A stretch of 64,000 bases of DNA from Acheta domesticus (taxonomy: Eukaryota; Arthropoda; Insecta; Orthoptera; Gryllidae), in the NCBI GenBank assembly GCA_031308135.1, contig JAHLJT010009419.1, forward strand, positions 66,585,723 to 66,649,722. Reading direction: 5' to 3'. Position 1 is the stretch's first letter; each line of letters opens with the position of its first letter. Shown here in pieces: positions 42,091-54,258 of the stretch. A model generated the notes under the pieces. The model saw nothing but the letters and a program-made list of their open reading frames with translations. It was not told where the DNA came from and ran no database searches. The position numbers and the translations under genes were made by a program.

Positions 42091-44919
42091 AAAACCTACC
42101 AGCGGGGAGCACCATCGCGGTTCCCGAACATCGCAGAGACCTCCCCCCTCCTCTCTCTGTATGCATAGGTCGATGAGGCCTCTTGGCTTATACATTGTTG
42201 TGGGTGTAGGAAGCTAATTCCTCACATACACGTACAGTTTTCAGTCAGGCCAAGAAATTCTGGAAGGATTAAAGTGTAGATGAAATAAACGACTGAATCG
42301 AATTGCTCTCCAAGCCATAAACACAAGTAACAACATTCATGTTTTCCGACTGTCAAATCTACGACATCAATATCTTCATACTTGGACTCACCTACCCCAA
42401 GACTCCCATGATGTCAACTCGACTGTAAGTACTGCTTGTAAACGTGTTACTGTTCTGTAACGTAATAATGAATTGCTATAAGTAATAATGCAATATAAAC
42501 TTACCATTTTGTACATGTCCTCTAAAGTGCTTTTCTTAAATATATGTACTTTAATTACATACATAATATTTTAATTACCATACTTTTCCCTAACAACAAT
42601 GTAAATTAAGTCACACACATCCGGCACGTTCAGGATTTGTGTCAGGACTTTATTCTTTACGGTATTTGTTGAAAAAATAAAATCAGGTTTAAGAGAAAGT
42701 ACCGGTTTTGTAATTATTGGCTTACACGTTGATGTTCGAGTGTGAGCAACTCTAGAAGAAAAAGTGTTAATACTCACATCAAACTTTTAAAAGAAAATTT
42801 ATTACCGATTTTCAACATGAATCCACGGCCTAGGAACCTGCAAACCTTGCGATTACGCCTTTGTGGGAGTATAGGTTGTCGAGTTTTTTCAAAAGTTAAC
42901 GTAATATGATTACTTGCCACGCCACTTTCCACAAGTCGCTGTATTCATATTTTAGCGAGTTAAATTGTTCCAAGAAATAACGTACGCTCATTCCACTCCC
43001 ATCAAAAAGCTGTTTGCTTCTATTTGTATTGCATTAAATGAGGCCGAAAGCTAAGAGAGAGAAATATATCTCCTTCAAATATATTATTTTAACGTCTAGG
43101 GAAAAATATCTTATTTTCTCATGTTCCGGCAGTTTTAATTACTCAAAGTATAGTGCGCGACTGGGTATTCAAATGTGAAAATTAGGAGTCTAATTCATCT
43201 TATAAAATTTACTGCGATACCGGTATATAAAACAAGTATTAGAACTATGGGAACTACGCATGATTAATTACATTTGGAAAGGAGAGGAGCGATATGATAT
43301 ACTGCGGCTCTCTCTAGTTTGGTCAAACGTGACAAGATGTAGCAGAAGAGTTGCACAGAATTTCTGTCAATATATAAAATAAGATAAAGAAAGAACTGGC
43401 GCTAATATAAGTTGAAAAATCTTTTCAACTTTCACGTCAAATGATTATAATGTCCCTTGAAAGTTTTCATAAATGCGGTTTAAAAAGTGTACTCTCTGCC
43501 CTTACCTTTCAAGTAAGAAGTAAATTATTCAGATAAGAATTTTCTGAGACAATGAACATTAATAAATGTTTTCGTAATTTGTCAAGAAAATTTGTTATCG
43601 TGTGTATAATTATTTGATTAATACTAAAATATTGGATATTAAAAATTATTATCAAATAAAAGTTCAAATTTAGGAAAAAACAGTGATGTATATAAATCAT
43701 AAAGATATTGAAAATCTTGTTGATTTAAATTTTCTTCAGTATTATGCGTAAAAGAAAAAGAAGCGGCTCATAATTTTACCTGTATTATTTTTTAAGCAAC
43801 ATTTCATTTTTTCCTTACATTGAGAAAGAACACTTCAGAGAGCATCATTGATTAATTTTTGGCTCGCAGTCATAACTTCCGTTGACACCACACTGCGTGG
43901 TGGACTTCTGAGAGGAAAGCGTTTGGTCTGCTATGCGCCTACTTGCCAAGACAAATATAATCTTTTCGCGTCGTTTTCCTCCCCTTCCCTTTCTGGTGCT
44001 AGCGCTGAGATTCCTTTTTCATCTCCAGCCTACCACTTCCCCGCCTCCTCTTTCCTTCCTTGGGACCACTCGCCATGCGTCCGTGCACTCGACGTGTGGA
44101 GCAGAGTTTGAAAGAAGTATTCAGCAGTCGACACCAGAGTACTCTCCTTCGCTCAAGAATTTTCTCGACCTACATTTTTAGAATTCTTCACGCATTTCTC
44201 TGTCCTGTGAAGTAACGTAATAAAATATTCTTCGCAAAACGGCGAGCGGTGCTACACGCACGCAAAGCAAGAATGCGCTTGCATCAGATGGAGAGAGCAA
44301 TTTTGCGCCTGTACATTCGCCGAGTGCAGTATGTGCTTTCCTGAAGCGGTGTTCGCTCCGCGCTTAAGCGCTTCAAGAACATTTTATCGTAAAAAATGCA
44401 CATGCAATTCTATTACGCGGATTTCCTCGTTCAGAAAAAGAACGCATGTGGGTGGATGGTGTTTTTCAGTTTGAGGCACTGCGTCGTAAATAAAATTATT
44501 CTGTAGCAAATGAAAGAAGAGAATTACAATAACTATTCAGAATAAAAGAATCACATTCATATTAAGCCGAATATGTTTTATGTCGATTTTATGTTTAAAA
44601 GACTGCTTGTGTTTTCTGGCTTTTTTGTAAAATATGTATTGCGAATGTATATAAACCATGCATTCATGTCGGTAAATTGTTTTGAAGAATGAAATTTAAT
44701 TAATAGATTTATTCCGCAACATTTCACACTGTCTTATGATTTTTTGTATTAAGGCAAGATTTAAGAAGCAGAAGAATGATTAGAATTAATATGATAAATG
44801 AAAAATCAAAAACTGCTCTCATTATCTTATGAAGTTGATGTTTTGAAAACATTATTACATATTCTTCCACTACCAAATATCATGAATGAATTTATATTTT
44901 CTTGCATACTACTCGTAAT
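42091..44919. other. Unassigned sequence
   Basis: AT-rich, with a moderately CT-rich patch at 43970-44110. No gene or repeat end recognised. Confidence 0.4.
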
Positions 44920-45019
44920 ATGTAGTATAGGGAAAGTTATGTAATGTTGCAGAGAACAACGACGAATTTTCGACAAAAAGCCGGCATTGTGGATTCCGAG
45001 TACAGAAAAAGCGTTTTTA

Positions 45020-45468
45020 TTCATTGATTGATTAATGATTCCGCGAGCGCCAAGAGCTGTCATAGGTCCCGTAAGTGTAGTACATGGTTTTTCCCTCTTA
45101 GAGATGGTGGTGATGGTGAGATCCACCGGATGGTACGATCCGGTGCCGACCTTTCTGTCTGCTAATGGGATTTTCCCCTACCAAGAACATCCTACCATCG
45201 GGGTACCACCCCAACCGGGACAAGCTCTACGCTGTCGACTGGTCTCCCAGCCTGTAGGGTAGTGTAATGCATGTAAGTTTGTGTAAGTAAGGGTGAGAAT
45301 TGAACAAAGAAGAGGACGGAAAGATCGCGCACGGTACGTGGCCTGTTTGTTAGGATACTGTTCGGACATTCGACTGGTGTTGATCGGAGAAACTATGGAA
45401 ACCCACCGATCAGAGCAGCCGACTGCAGGAATTCTTCTCCAGATAGGGACTGAATTCGAATAAAAAGT
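45020..45468 (-). mobile_element. SINE-A copy 3, 5'-truncated, nested in an R-family repeat
   Basis: The tail TTGATTGATTAATGATT is at the left, followed by 'cataggtcccgtaagtgtagtac' and the common body. The copy ends at 'gactgaattcgaat' without the tRNA-like head. AAAAAGCGTTTTTATT at the left and AAAAAGTTAATAATTA at the right may be a decayed target duplication. Confidence 0.8.
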
Positions 45469-45574
45469 TAATAATTACTATGAGTAGTAAATTACTTCCT
45501 CTACCACATTGTGCTGTCAGACTTCATGTTTTGTCGGCCCTTCTTACCGAAAACTTCATTTACAGGAAAACGTC

Positions 45575-45722
45575 TGTCCGTTTGTCCGTCCGTCCGTCCG
45601 TCCCCCTTTCCGTCCTTCCATCCGTCCCTCCGTCCGTCCCTCCGTCTGTCCCTCTGTCCGTCCCTCCGTCCGTCCCTCCGCCTGTCCCTCCGTCCGCCCC
45701 TCCCTCCGTACCCCCGTTCGTC
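45575..45722 (+). repeat. CCGT/CCTC-type microsatellite
   Basis: Tandem 'ccgtccctccgtccgtccct' variants. This is an expansion of the short GTCCGTC block present in every R-family copy. Confidence 0.9.
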
Positions 45723-45900
45723 TGTGAACAACGCTGGCGGCAACACCGTAGGCACCAGCACCACCGTTTCACCAAAGTTGATATTTCGTAATCGATATGA
45801 GTAACGCCGCGCCTACTTAAAATTAAATCTACTTAAATATAAGATATTTTAGTTTTGTAGAGTACTTTACCAGAAACTTGAAGGTTATTTTCAATTCTTT

Positions 45901-46729
45901 TTAAAAATGGCTCCAAATGTTTGGATTAATTTTTTATCAGTTGAAGCAAATTATGCGCATGAAAATGACGAATGTCCCAGTTTCGTTGAATTTTATGAAT
46001 TTTCGAAAAGTTTTGCTTCCTAACTACGCTTTAGTGGCATTATTAGTTATGCCAACAAATCGCTTATATAAATACAGGGATTTGCCTCTTTATTTTTATT
46101 ATTTTTCTTCTATTTATAATTTTTTCTTCGTAAGAAAAATGAAAGATATCTTTGATAACTCACAAGATACTTTATTAAACGATAATCTTCTTAAGTCCTT
46201 GGAAACGTACGGGAGCTGAAAATGGCTAATGAAAGCTTTCAAAGGGTTCTTCTCCGAAATAAGTTATTTGGCAAACGCGCTTAATGTCAACACTTGCATT
46301 TGAACAGTTTTTACCACTTGTTAGTAGATAATTGTATTTACAAAGGAACCTTCATTTTCAAGGTGGGTAGGATTTTATTACATCTCAAGAAAGAATGAAG
46401 AAATCAAAAAGATTACAAAATGAACAGCTTTGACGACTGAGTTTCATTAAATAACATAGATGATGTATTTCACAATTCTGTAATGTAAAATAAAATGTTA
46501 CACCAATGTTTTAATTGTTCCTTGTCGATCCGTCGGGATAAACTTTGTTATTACATCTCACACTGTATCTCTTATTTTGTAAATGGTCAATTCTCGGTCA
46601 ATGGGCCTTGTTACTCAACTCCTTGCAACTCCAATCCAGTAACGCCAATCAGCTGTGGTAGTTCTCTTGAACGAGGTAGGCATGTGTAGCTGCATATATC
46701 CCGCTTGATTACACAAGGCCGGTCCTTCG
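45901..46729. other. Unassigned AT-rich sequence
   Basis: Frames at 45917-46219 and 46495-46689 have no recognisable motif. Confidence 0.4.
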
Positions 46730-48115
46730 CCTTTGATCCGCGGCGCTTCTTTGCAGCCGCGCGGCGCCGCGGACGTGTTCATCGCGGGCCCTTGTGGCGC
46801 CGCCTCGCGCGGAGCGCAAGAGGAATCGGAAAAAGAGGGGACGACAAAGAGAGCAACAAGGCGCGACGGGGCGATACAGGGAGAGGGGGGGCGAGGAGGA
46901 GGGATGCGACGCGGCGCGGCGCAACTCGCGCGTCAAGGAGAAATGGGACGGAGTCGGCGTCTTCGCCGCTCGACGCCGAAATGAAATACGCCTCCCCGCC
47001 CCCCTCCGCCTCGCTGGCCCCTTGTCTCCTCATCCAGCCTCCCCGCTGCCGCCTTCGCCCCCTCTGCCACCTTCCGGCGCTTCCTCTGCACTCGCTTGGC
47101 GCGCTCTCCGGCGTCCTCCGTCCCCCTGTCGCTCCTTACCACCCTCACTACAGTGTTCAACCGAACTCCGTTCCATCCCTCGGTCCGTTCGTCCTCTCAA
47201 TCTTACCCTTTTCCCTGCTTATTCTCTTGTTCCCTTACTCCGCTCCCTCCCGCCCTGATGCCCCGGTCTTCACTTTTACGAACTCTCTACCCTCCTCCCC
47301 CGCCTCGTACCCCGTGGCCGTTCGCGTCTCGCTCCTCCCCGCCCGCTCGACCAGGCTTCGGTCTGCCATGCCCCCTCCTCGTTTGTCGTGATCCTTTACC
47401 ACTCTCACTACCTCGTTGCACCCCGTTCCTACCCATGCACGCCCGCTCCCTCCCTCGGCTGACTTGCTTCCCTCCTTCTCTAAGCCTCGTTACCCCTTCC
47501 GTTCTAGTATTGTTACTTTGCCATTTACCCCTGATTCTCTTCTCGCATCTCTTGCCCTTGTGATCCCCCTCCGCTCCCCCCGTTGCATAGCTCCGTCATT
47601 CTCCTTTATCCTGTATTTCCCTTTTCTACAATCCCGTTTGTTCCCTACGTCATTCTTTCAGTGGTTCCCTTACTCTTTCCCTTCCCAACACATCACGTCC
47701 GTTCCTTCGCATTTACCCGTTCTCACACTCTTCCATCCCCTGCTCTTCCCTTTCCCGGCTTTTCTCACACCAACCCTTCCTCCTGCAATACTCAATCACT
47801 CTCCTTTACTTTCCTCCTCCTTACCCTTTCTTTCACCCCTTTGCATCCCATCCCTTCACATTCACCTCACCCCTCGCTCTCCCCTCTCCCTATCTCACTC
47901 CCTTCACTTCCCCGCTCGGCTACTGCCCTGGCTGCCATTTCCCTCTGCCCTTCCCATCCCCCCGCTCTTCCCTTCTAGCGAGGCTCTCGCCCCTTCCCCC
48001 CCCCCCCGCGTTCAGGGCCGGCAGAGGTCGCTTGGCGCTGCGCGTGGAATTTGTCCCCGCTGTCAGGCGGCCACGCGAAAGAAGTGCGGCGCTCTAACCC
48101 CAGGTAATTATTCTA
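46730..48115. other. CpG island followed by a 0.9-kb C/T-rich tract
   Basis: 46730-47100 is very GC-rich with frequent CG. 47100-47990 is almost entirely C and T on the plus strand. 48000-48112 is GC-rich again and ends at CCCCAG|GTAATT, a good donor. Many long frames are open on both strands (Pro/Ser/Leu-rich one way, Arg/Gly-rich the other), as expected from composition. A promoter with a non-coding first exon is possible, but no downstream exon was found. Confidence 0.35.
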
Positions 48116-48540
48116 CTCGCGGGCACTTGCGGGAGGAAAGTATGCGGCAAGTCTCGCGGGATTTTGGGCGCACTTTTGTTTTAATATCGCACAAATTCCG
48201 CCGAACTAATGTACTAGATTTGTATGCGGACAATTAATGTGCTTTTTCTGTGATGTTTTTCCAAGCGGAAAAGTAAATTTTATTCATTGTTGTCTATTTT
48301 ACATTGTATTTTTATATTACAGTAATATTTAAACCTGTGAAGAGACTCCATATGGTTTCAAAAATATTTTTGTGAATGATTTAGCATTTTCAATGTTCAC
48401 GAAGTTGTTCACTTTCGTGAATATTGTTCAGTGGAGTAGAGCTGCGAGCTGTTATATTCGTTTTTCTTTTTTATAAAGAAGCTTGTTTATTCTTGTTCTT
48501 TTATACTAATTCTGTGTGGAGTTTAGGTGGTAGTGTGGTT

Positions 48541-48900
48541 CGCGCGCGCGCGCGCGGGCGGGCAGGCAGAACGAAGTGGAAGGAAAAGGGGAACCATATT
48601 TGGCGAACACCGCCAATATCTTTTCCATTTTTCCTTCGACGTTCTTCTGCCCTTCCGTCTGTGAACAACACCCCTGTTTAAACGGTACACCGAATTTTCC
48701 CGTAAATGGATGATTCCCGCTTTAGGCGAACTCGATCGTTGTCGAATTTGAAACAAATATTGTAATTTTTGCAAGTACTTCTTCGGAAATCAGGGGTTTC
48801 AAACTTTCTTTAAAATTGCAAAAATTCTTAAATTTTTTAAAAAAATATAAATGTACGTGTCTCATTTCGACTTAAGTATTGTAATTAACATTTGTAAACA
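48541..48900 (+). repeat. (CG)n run and R-family fragment
   Basis: 'cgcgcgcgcgcgcg' at 48541-48557 is followed from about 48655 by R-family middle blocks ('gaatttgaaacaaatattgtaat', 'caagtacttcttcgg'). Confidence 0.5.
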
Positions 48901-49290
48901 GCAATAACATTGATGCACCTATGAAGTTAATAAATATTTGATCCTTCACAGGCTTACCTCTAAGTTATACCGACAAAAAATCATTATGGCTCTATTCGTT
49001 ATTTTAAGAAAATTTGATTCGGTCGGTTTTCACTATAATATTAGATTTTATTATTAATTCTGCAATGAAGTATCATTACTTGGTGGCAGAATATTTAAAT
49101 TACAAGAGAGTACTTGATTTAGAAAAAACAAAAAAAAACAAACAATAATTAAGAATAATGGTACATAATTTCACAGCGCAAACCTTACTCCAATTCATTT
49201 TACTCCACTTCACTTCAGTTCACTTCACTGCACTGCACTTCACAACACTTAACTGATATGCATCTCTTTCGCATTTCTTTCCCTCCACTA
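48901..49290. other. AT-rich flank, probably LINE 3' UTR in part
   Basis: On the minus strand this continues from the LINE tail, with several loose GTGCAGTGAAGTGAA-like repeats at 49195-49250. The element boundary is not clear. Confidence 0.35.
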
Positions 49291-49292
49291 CA

Positions 49293-49335
49293 CAACACTG
49301 CACTGCACTGCACTGCACTGCACTACACGAATATA

Positions 49336-49367
<32 letters not shown>

Positions 49368-49400
49368 CAATACTACTACAACTACTACTAATAATAACAA
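49293..49400. repeat. Microsatellites in the LINE 3' UTR: (TGCAC)n and (TAA)n
   Basis: 'cactgcactgcactgcactg' at 49293-49325, then TAA repeats at 49333-49365 and ACT-rich triplets. They lie just downstream of the RT stop on the minus strand. Confidence 0.9.
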
Positions 49401-49426
49401 TTAGACAAATTACTTAATAGGAAATT

Positions 49427-51172
49427 CTACTTATTTAACAGTAGAAACTTAACAATAATACAATGACATAAAATATAGATGAATAAAATTGTCGCAGGCA
49501 AACTGTTCCAGTCTCTAATAGTTCTGTTTGTGAATGAAAATTTCCCAACATCCGTTTTCTGCACTCTTGTCTTAATTTTGTGCTTGTGATCCGCTCTACC
49601 GAAGTAAGTAGGTTTTCCTAGACGACGATTAATTTCACCCCAAGCAGGATAACCTTTGTATGCTTTGTACATAGCACAGAGTCGCAACTTAATCCGCCTT
49701 TTTTCGAGTGACTCCCATGCACCTTTATTTTTTGTACCCCTGAAAGTGAATTTTAATGCTCTGCGCTGGAGCCTTTCTAGATTACCTTGCTGCGATATTC
49801 TGTACGGGTCCCAGCATACCGCGCCGTATTCTAACACGGGTCGCACTAGTGACATATAAGCTAATTCTTTACTTTTCACCGTACTCCTCTTTAGAATCCG
49901 CATAACGAAATGTAAAGATCTCCAGGCTTTCCCTACAACGAAATTTACTTGATTTTCCCAACTCAATTTACTGTCTAACTGTATTCCTAAATATTTGCAA
50001 GATGTAACTGTAGGTATGACATTGTTATTCAATTTGTACACTGTTTCACCATAACATCGACCCCTACCAAACGTGATGGCTTTGCTCTTCGAACTGTTTA
50101 TTTCCATGCCGTTTGTTTCTGCCCAGGAGTGTAATTTGTCTGTGTCTCGCTGCAAAATATCTACATCGTCCTCTGATTTGATAACCCGATAGATGATACA
50201 GTCATCGGCGAAGAGTCTTACATTTGAAGCTAAATGTTTTGGCAAGTCATTCACAAAGGCGAGAAACATGAGAGGTCCAATGACACTTCCTTGTGGAACC
50301 CCTGACGTAACACTAGCGGAGGTTGATAAATAGCTTCCTATTCGAACCTTTTGTTTCCTATCACGTAGTAGTTCGTTTATCCAAGCCACCACCCTTGTGT
50401 CTATACCCGAATCTATTAATTTGTTTACAAGACGATCGTGTGGAACAACATCAAAAGCTTTAGCAAAATCTATTACTATCGCGTCTACCCTTCCCCTATT
50501 ATCAATTTCATCGGCTAGGTCCTGTAGAAGGGAAACAAGCTGACTTTCGCATGAGAAACCGTTCCTGAAACCGTGTTGACCTTGATACAGCCATTCCTTG
50601 TCCTCCCATTCTTTCCGGATGTAGTTAGTAATTAATTGTTCCATGAGTTTGCATACGACTGATGTGAGACTTATCGGTCTGTAGTTACTAAGGACTGTTT
50701 TATCACCGCTTTTAAAAACAGGTACTACGAGTGCTAACTTCCAATCTTCCGGTACGCAAGCGTTATTGATAGAGACATTAAATAATCTAATTAGATACGG
50801 TAGAATAGCCTCACCGCCTAATTTAATGATATCCGTGGAAATACAATCGGGCCCTCGAGATTTTCCGCTTTTCATTAATTTTATTCTTTTCCGTAGAGTA
50901 TTTACGTCGATATAAAATAGATTTCTATCTGATAACGTTGGTATCCGTGTATCGTTAGTTTTCTGCTGAAATACCGACGTGAAATACGCATGGAAAGCGT
51001 TTGCTTTTTCCCTGTCGTCAGTTACTTGCGAATTATTTATCCGAACAACTGGTATTTCATCTTTGTTTCCCTTCCTTCTACGAACATACTTAAAAAATTT
51101 CGACCAATTACCATCGAATACCATTTTCCATCGAATATTTCCGTTTTCATGAAAACCAGGTTTCTTTGCTGC
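49427..51172 (-). CDS. Non-LTR retrotransposon reverse transcriptase (jockey/CR1-like), 5'-truncated
   Basis: One uninterrupted frame of about 580 codons; the first Met is at 51124. RT landmarks, numbered from that Met: WKLALVVPVFKSGDK (about 128-142), NYRPISLTSVVCKLMEQ (147-163), QHGFRNGFSCESQL (183-196), catalytic DFAKAFDVVPHD (219-230), GVPQGSVIGPLMF (275-287), catalytic FADD (305-308), then the thumb with YLGIQLDSKLSW, a VRPVLEYGAVCWDP box, and the end SFTNRTIRDWNSLP. It copies LINE RNA into DNA at the target site. The upstream endonuclease and ORF1 are missing (stop at 51175), typical of 5' truncation. No stops in the RT suggest fairly recent insertion. Both catalytic motifs are intact, but without the endonuclease it should not be autonomous. 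Confidence 0.92.
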   Translation of the reverse strand, partial: AAKKPGFHENGNIRWKMVFDGNWSKFFKYVRRRKGNKDEIPVVRINNSQVTDDREKANAFHAYFTSVFQQKTNDTRIPTLSDRNLFYIDVNTLRKRIKLMKSGKSRGPDCISTDIIKLGGEAILPYLIRLFNVSINNACVPEDWKLALVVPVFKSGDKTVLSNYRPISLTSVVCKLMEQLITNYIRKEWEDKEWLYQGQHGFRNGFSCESQLVSLLQDLADEIDNRGRVDAIVIDFAKAFDVVPHDRLVNKLIDSGIDTRVVAWINELLRDRKQKVRIGSYLSTSASVTSGVPQGSVIGPLMFLAFVNDLPKHLASNVRLFADDCIIYRVIKSEDDVDILQRDTDKLHSWAETNGMEINSSKSKAITFGRGRCYGETVYKLNNNVIPTVTSCKYLGIQLDSKLSWENQVNFVVGKAWRSLHFVMRILKRSTVKSKELAYMSLVRPVLEYGAVCWDPYRISQQGNLERLQRRALKFTFRGTKNKGAWESLEKRRIKLRLCAMYKAYKGYPAWGEINRRLGKPTYFGRADHKHKIKTRVQKTDVGKFSFTNRTIRDWNSLPATILFIYILCHCIIVKFLLLNK

Positions 51173-51239
51173 TTACGGACGCACGATTCTAGACCAAAAC
51201 ACGCGCTGCCTTGAGGGGCTCGGGAGGGAAGTTTTTTAT

Positions 51240-53118
51240 TGTGATTTTCTAATCCAACCCGCCATCTATTTGGTCTAGCAGATCTCCCACTACTGCCTAC
51301 AAAGGCTCACCAGGTGAAGGCACTTCGTCAATAAATGACCGTGAAAATGTGGAGCATTGTATTGAAGGTATATCTGAATAACTGTTACTAATAGAAACAT
51401 TAAATGTAGCCTGACTATTTTATTGCTACCATTACTGGTAATACGAAGAGGAAAATACTAGCTCACGAACATAACGCTGCAACGTTATTTCTGCAATTGC
51501 CACCAATTTGTCGTCCTCGTCCAGAAACATGAGCTTCTGTAAACTCTTCTTCCTAGATCATTAGTGGACTCAAATGTATGGATATCTGTGTAAGTACCAT
51601 TCATTGTTTCTGTTTATTGTTTCAGTATTTACATATTTTGAAAATAAAATTGTATTAGAATGAAATCTCGGCTATTTCAAATTATAACTTGCTTCAAAGG
51701 ACGATCAGGACTACTGGTCTTCTTTCCGTCACTTCATTTGGTACAGAATTTTTATTGTATATGATGAAGGGTTTCAACCCTGAAACTACCCATGTAGAAT
51801 CTACAGAAATATGTCATCCGGGAATGATGCACTCAACATTTTACTTGACTCACTTTGTAGAATTTCCTGTGCGTCTATGACAATTTGTTAATAATTTTCT
51901 GTGTTTATCAAACACAGAAAATTGCAAATTTAGGGTTGCAAACGAATAATTGGTGCACTTTGGTTAATTATGACACGCATTGATTCTGGAATTCAACCTA
52001 TTACTTTCGACAAAATAAATTATTTCTTAGACTTGTATTTCAACATTACAAATTATCTAGATAATTTGTAAGACGTATACTTTCATTTAGAAAACTTTAA
52101 ATATTACATTTGTTATGCTTCAATTGAAATATACATACATCTTAAAAGGTAGATTTCTACGTCTCTGCAGTTAGCAGTTTTCAACAACTTGCTAAATCTT
52201 TGAAAATGAGAGATAAAAAACGATGGATATAAAATGTTATTCTTTGTGAATGTGATGTTTTGTGGTTGATTGTTTTAAATACCCTGTTCAAACAAAAAAT
52301 ATAAACTTAACATCGCTACGCTGGCATTCTTTGAAAACATTAGTTCAAGGCTTTATGAGCTGTTGGGTGATCTCCGACAAAAAAATAAAATGCTGAAATA
52401 AAACGCTCCGTTTAAACAAAAGAGCTGTTGTATGAGCTCAAACGCTCTGCGCAAAACGATTATTAAATTTCAAATGTGCGACTTGCTTTCCGGAATTCGA
52501 TTTGTACAGTGCTGTGACCCAGCTTACGCTATGGGCCAGTGTTCACGATTCTGTTGTAAAGAAATTGCGAAAATAATATAATTTAATTTAATTATATATT
52601 AATTAGTTCATTTACTGAAAACTAAACTTACTTTTATTACTCAAAATTAAATTTAATTATAAAATTTAAAAGAAACTTTTCGTGCTATATTAAATACAAT
52701 ATGGATTTAAATTGATATTTAATTATATTGAATTTATTTCTTCTTCTCCCTTTTCTTTGTTTTTGAATTTCTTTACCATTAAATAATTTTGATTGTTGAC
52801 AAACCTATCTTTTCTCTTGGTTTTCGTATTTGATTTCTCTCTCTCTTCATCTTTCCCTACTCATTATTTTCTCCAACATCATCTTATCTCTTCTTCTTCT
52901 TCTTCTTCTTCTCCTCTTTGTCACCTCCATACTGACTGTAAGACTTTGTAAACACGAACTTGAGAACCGGTAGTTGACTTTCTGGCCAATAGCAAAATAA
53001 TAAGTTATGGTTTACATAACTGAACGTATACATAACAATTTGCTCTCATCTACTATGTGCCTATTACATACTGAAAACTTATGTCTTTCACAAGAATGAA
53101 ATCCCTATCTATTAACGC
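51240..53118. other. Unassigned AT-rich sequence with perfect palindromes
   Basis: A hairpin at 51893-51923 and a 26-bp perfect palindrome at 52046-52071 are reported as findings. A (TTC)n run lies at about 52890-52915. No gene recognised. Confidence 0.45.
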
Positions 53119-53132
53119 AGGAAATTTTGATT

Positions 53133-53675
53133 GATTGATTTCTAGTTCTTCCGGGCGCATCAACTGCTAAGATCATTAGCCTCGTAAGTGTACTTTATGT
53201 ATTTGCTCCAAAGGTGGCGGTAATTTTTACCTCGCTGGATGGCGAGTTCCGGCGCCGACCTACCGTTTTCGCGGTTTTCCTCAACCAGGTATCTCCCACC
53301 AGCCGGGTACCGCCCCAGCAGTGACAAGCTCTAACCTCCCGAACGGTCTCACGACATGTGTGGTAGCGTAATGTTTGTAAGTGTGTATGGGTGTGTAAGT
53401 GTAAGTGGTGAGGATAGTACATGGAATTTGAAAGGAAAGATCGCGCGCGGTCCGTGACCCGTTTGGTAGAATTCTGTTCCAGCATTCCCCTGGTATTGAT
53501 CGGCGAAACCACGGAAAACTATTGATCAAAACAGTCGGATGCTAGAACCAGAACTCGACCCAGCTATCGAGATAATGTCAAAAATCCTGCCACCGTCGGG
53601 ACTGGAATCCTAAGACCTCCCGATCAGAGGCACTCCAGTGAGATCAGTTGATGCCCTGAGCCACCTCTCCCAGTC
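53133..53675 (-). mobile_element. SINE-A copy 4, full length
   Basis: The TTGATTGATT tail is at the left, and the full body with 'ggatggcgagttcc', 'caggtatctcccaccag' and 'ctggtattgatcgg' follows. The tRNA-like head is on the right, with 'gggactggaatcctaag' in the B-box position and 'cctgagccacctctccc' in the A-box region. Flanking AGGAAATTTTGAT (53119) and AGGGAAATTTGAT (53676) form a slightly diverged target duplication. Confidence 0.88.
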
Positions 53676-53689
53676 AGGGAAATTTGATC

Positions 53690-54172
53690 CGTTGACCTAG
53701 GGTAGGGGTGACAAAATATAAAGACGAAATGACATTGTGAGAGTACATCAAATTTTGTATGCTCGCCATTCATAGTCTTTGTTACTTTCGTATCTTTCCA
53801 TAGAGCGTTGGAGCCAGATGCTTCAATTCTCCGGTTTAATTAGCGAGGAATGCCTGGGCTTGCAGTGACAGCTTGAGTGCAGATCACGAGAGACGTCTGC
53901 TTCGCTCGCGGAGATGCGTGAGATTAATTGCGCCCGGGAGATTCTTCGTCTGCTGTGCCTCCGCAAACAGGCAGCAGCGCCTGGCACAAGGGCGTCCACC
54001 CCACGCGTCTCGTTATGAAACGACGGTGCAATTCGAATCTCAATGTCACGTAAAATGCCAGTTATCATTTTGCGCCCAAACGCCTTATTTGTAATTTATG
54101 TAAATGTAAAAGTATGTGAATGGTTAGGCGGCAGAGTAGGCTTTACGGCTTGAGCCTTACCAGAAATAGACA

Positions 54173-54174
<2 letters not shown>
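53690..54174. other. Unassigned sequence
   Basis: Overlapping opposite-strand frames at 53823-54094 have no recognisable motif. Confidence 0.35.
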
Positions 54175-54257
<83 letters not shown>

Positions 54258-54258
54258 T
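54175..54258. repeat. (TTA)n microsatellite
   Basis: About 28 perfect TTA/ATT units. Confidence 0.97.

Larger units (their letters stand above)
44920..45900 (+). repeat. R-family repeat interrupted by a SINE-A
   Basis: The left part (44920-45017) has 'atagggaaagttatgtaatg' and 'acgaatttt'. The right part resumes at about 45475 with 'ttcctctaccacattgtg', a hugely expanded 'gtccgtccgtccgtccc' block (45575-45722), and 'gtactttaccagaaac'. The SINE sits exactly where other copies read 'aaaaagtgaataaatac'. Confidence 0.75.

Noticed and set aside
46705..48240. Long overlapping frames of up to 270 residues
   Set aside because: Same reason in a CpG and C/T-rich tract: low-complexity Pro/Ser/Leu composition on one strand and Arg/Gly on the other, no domain.
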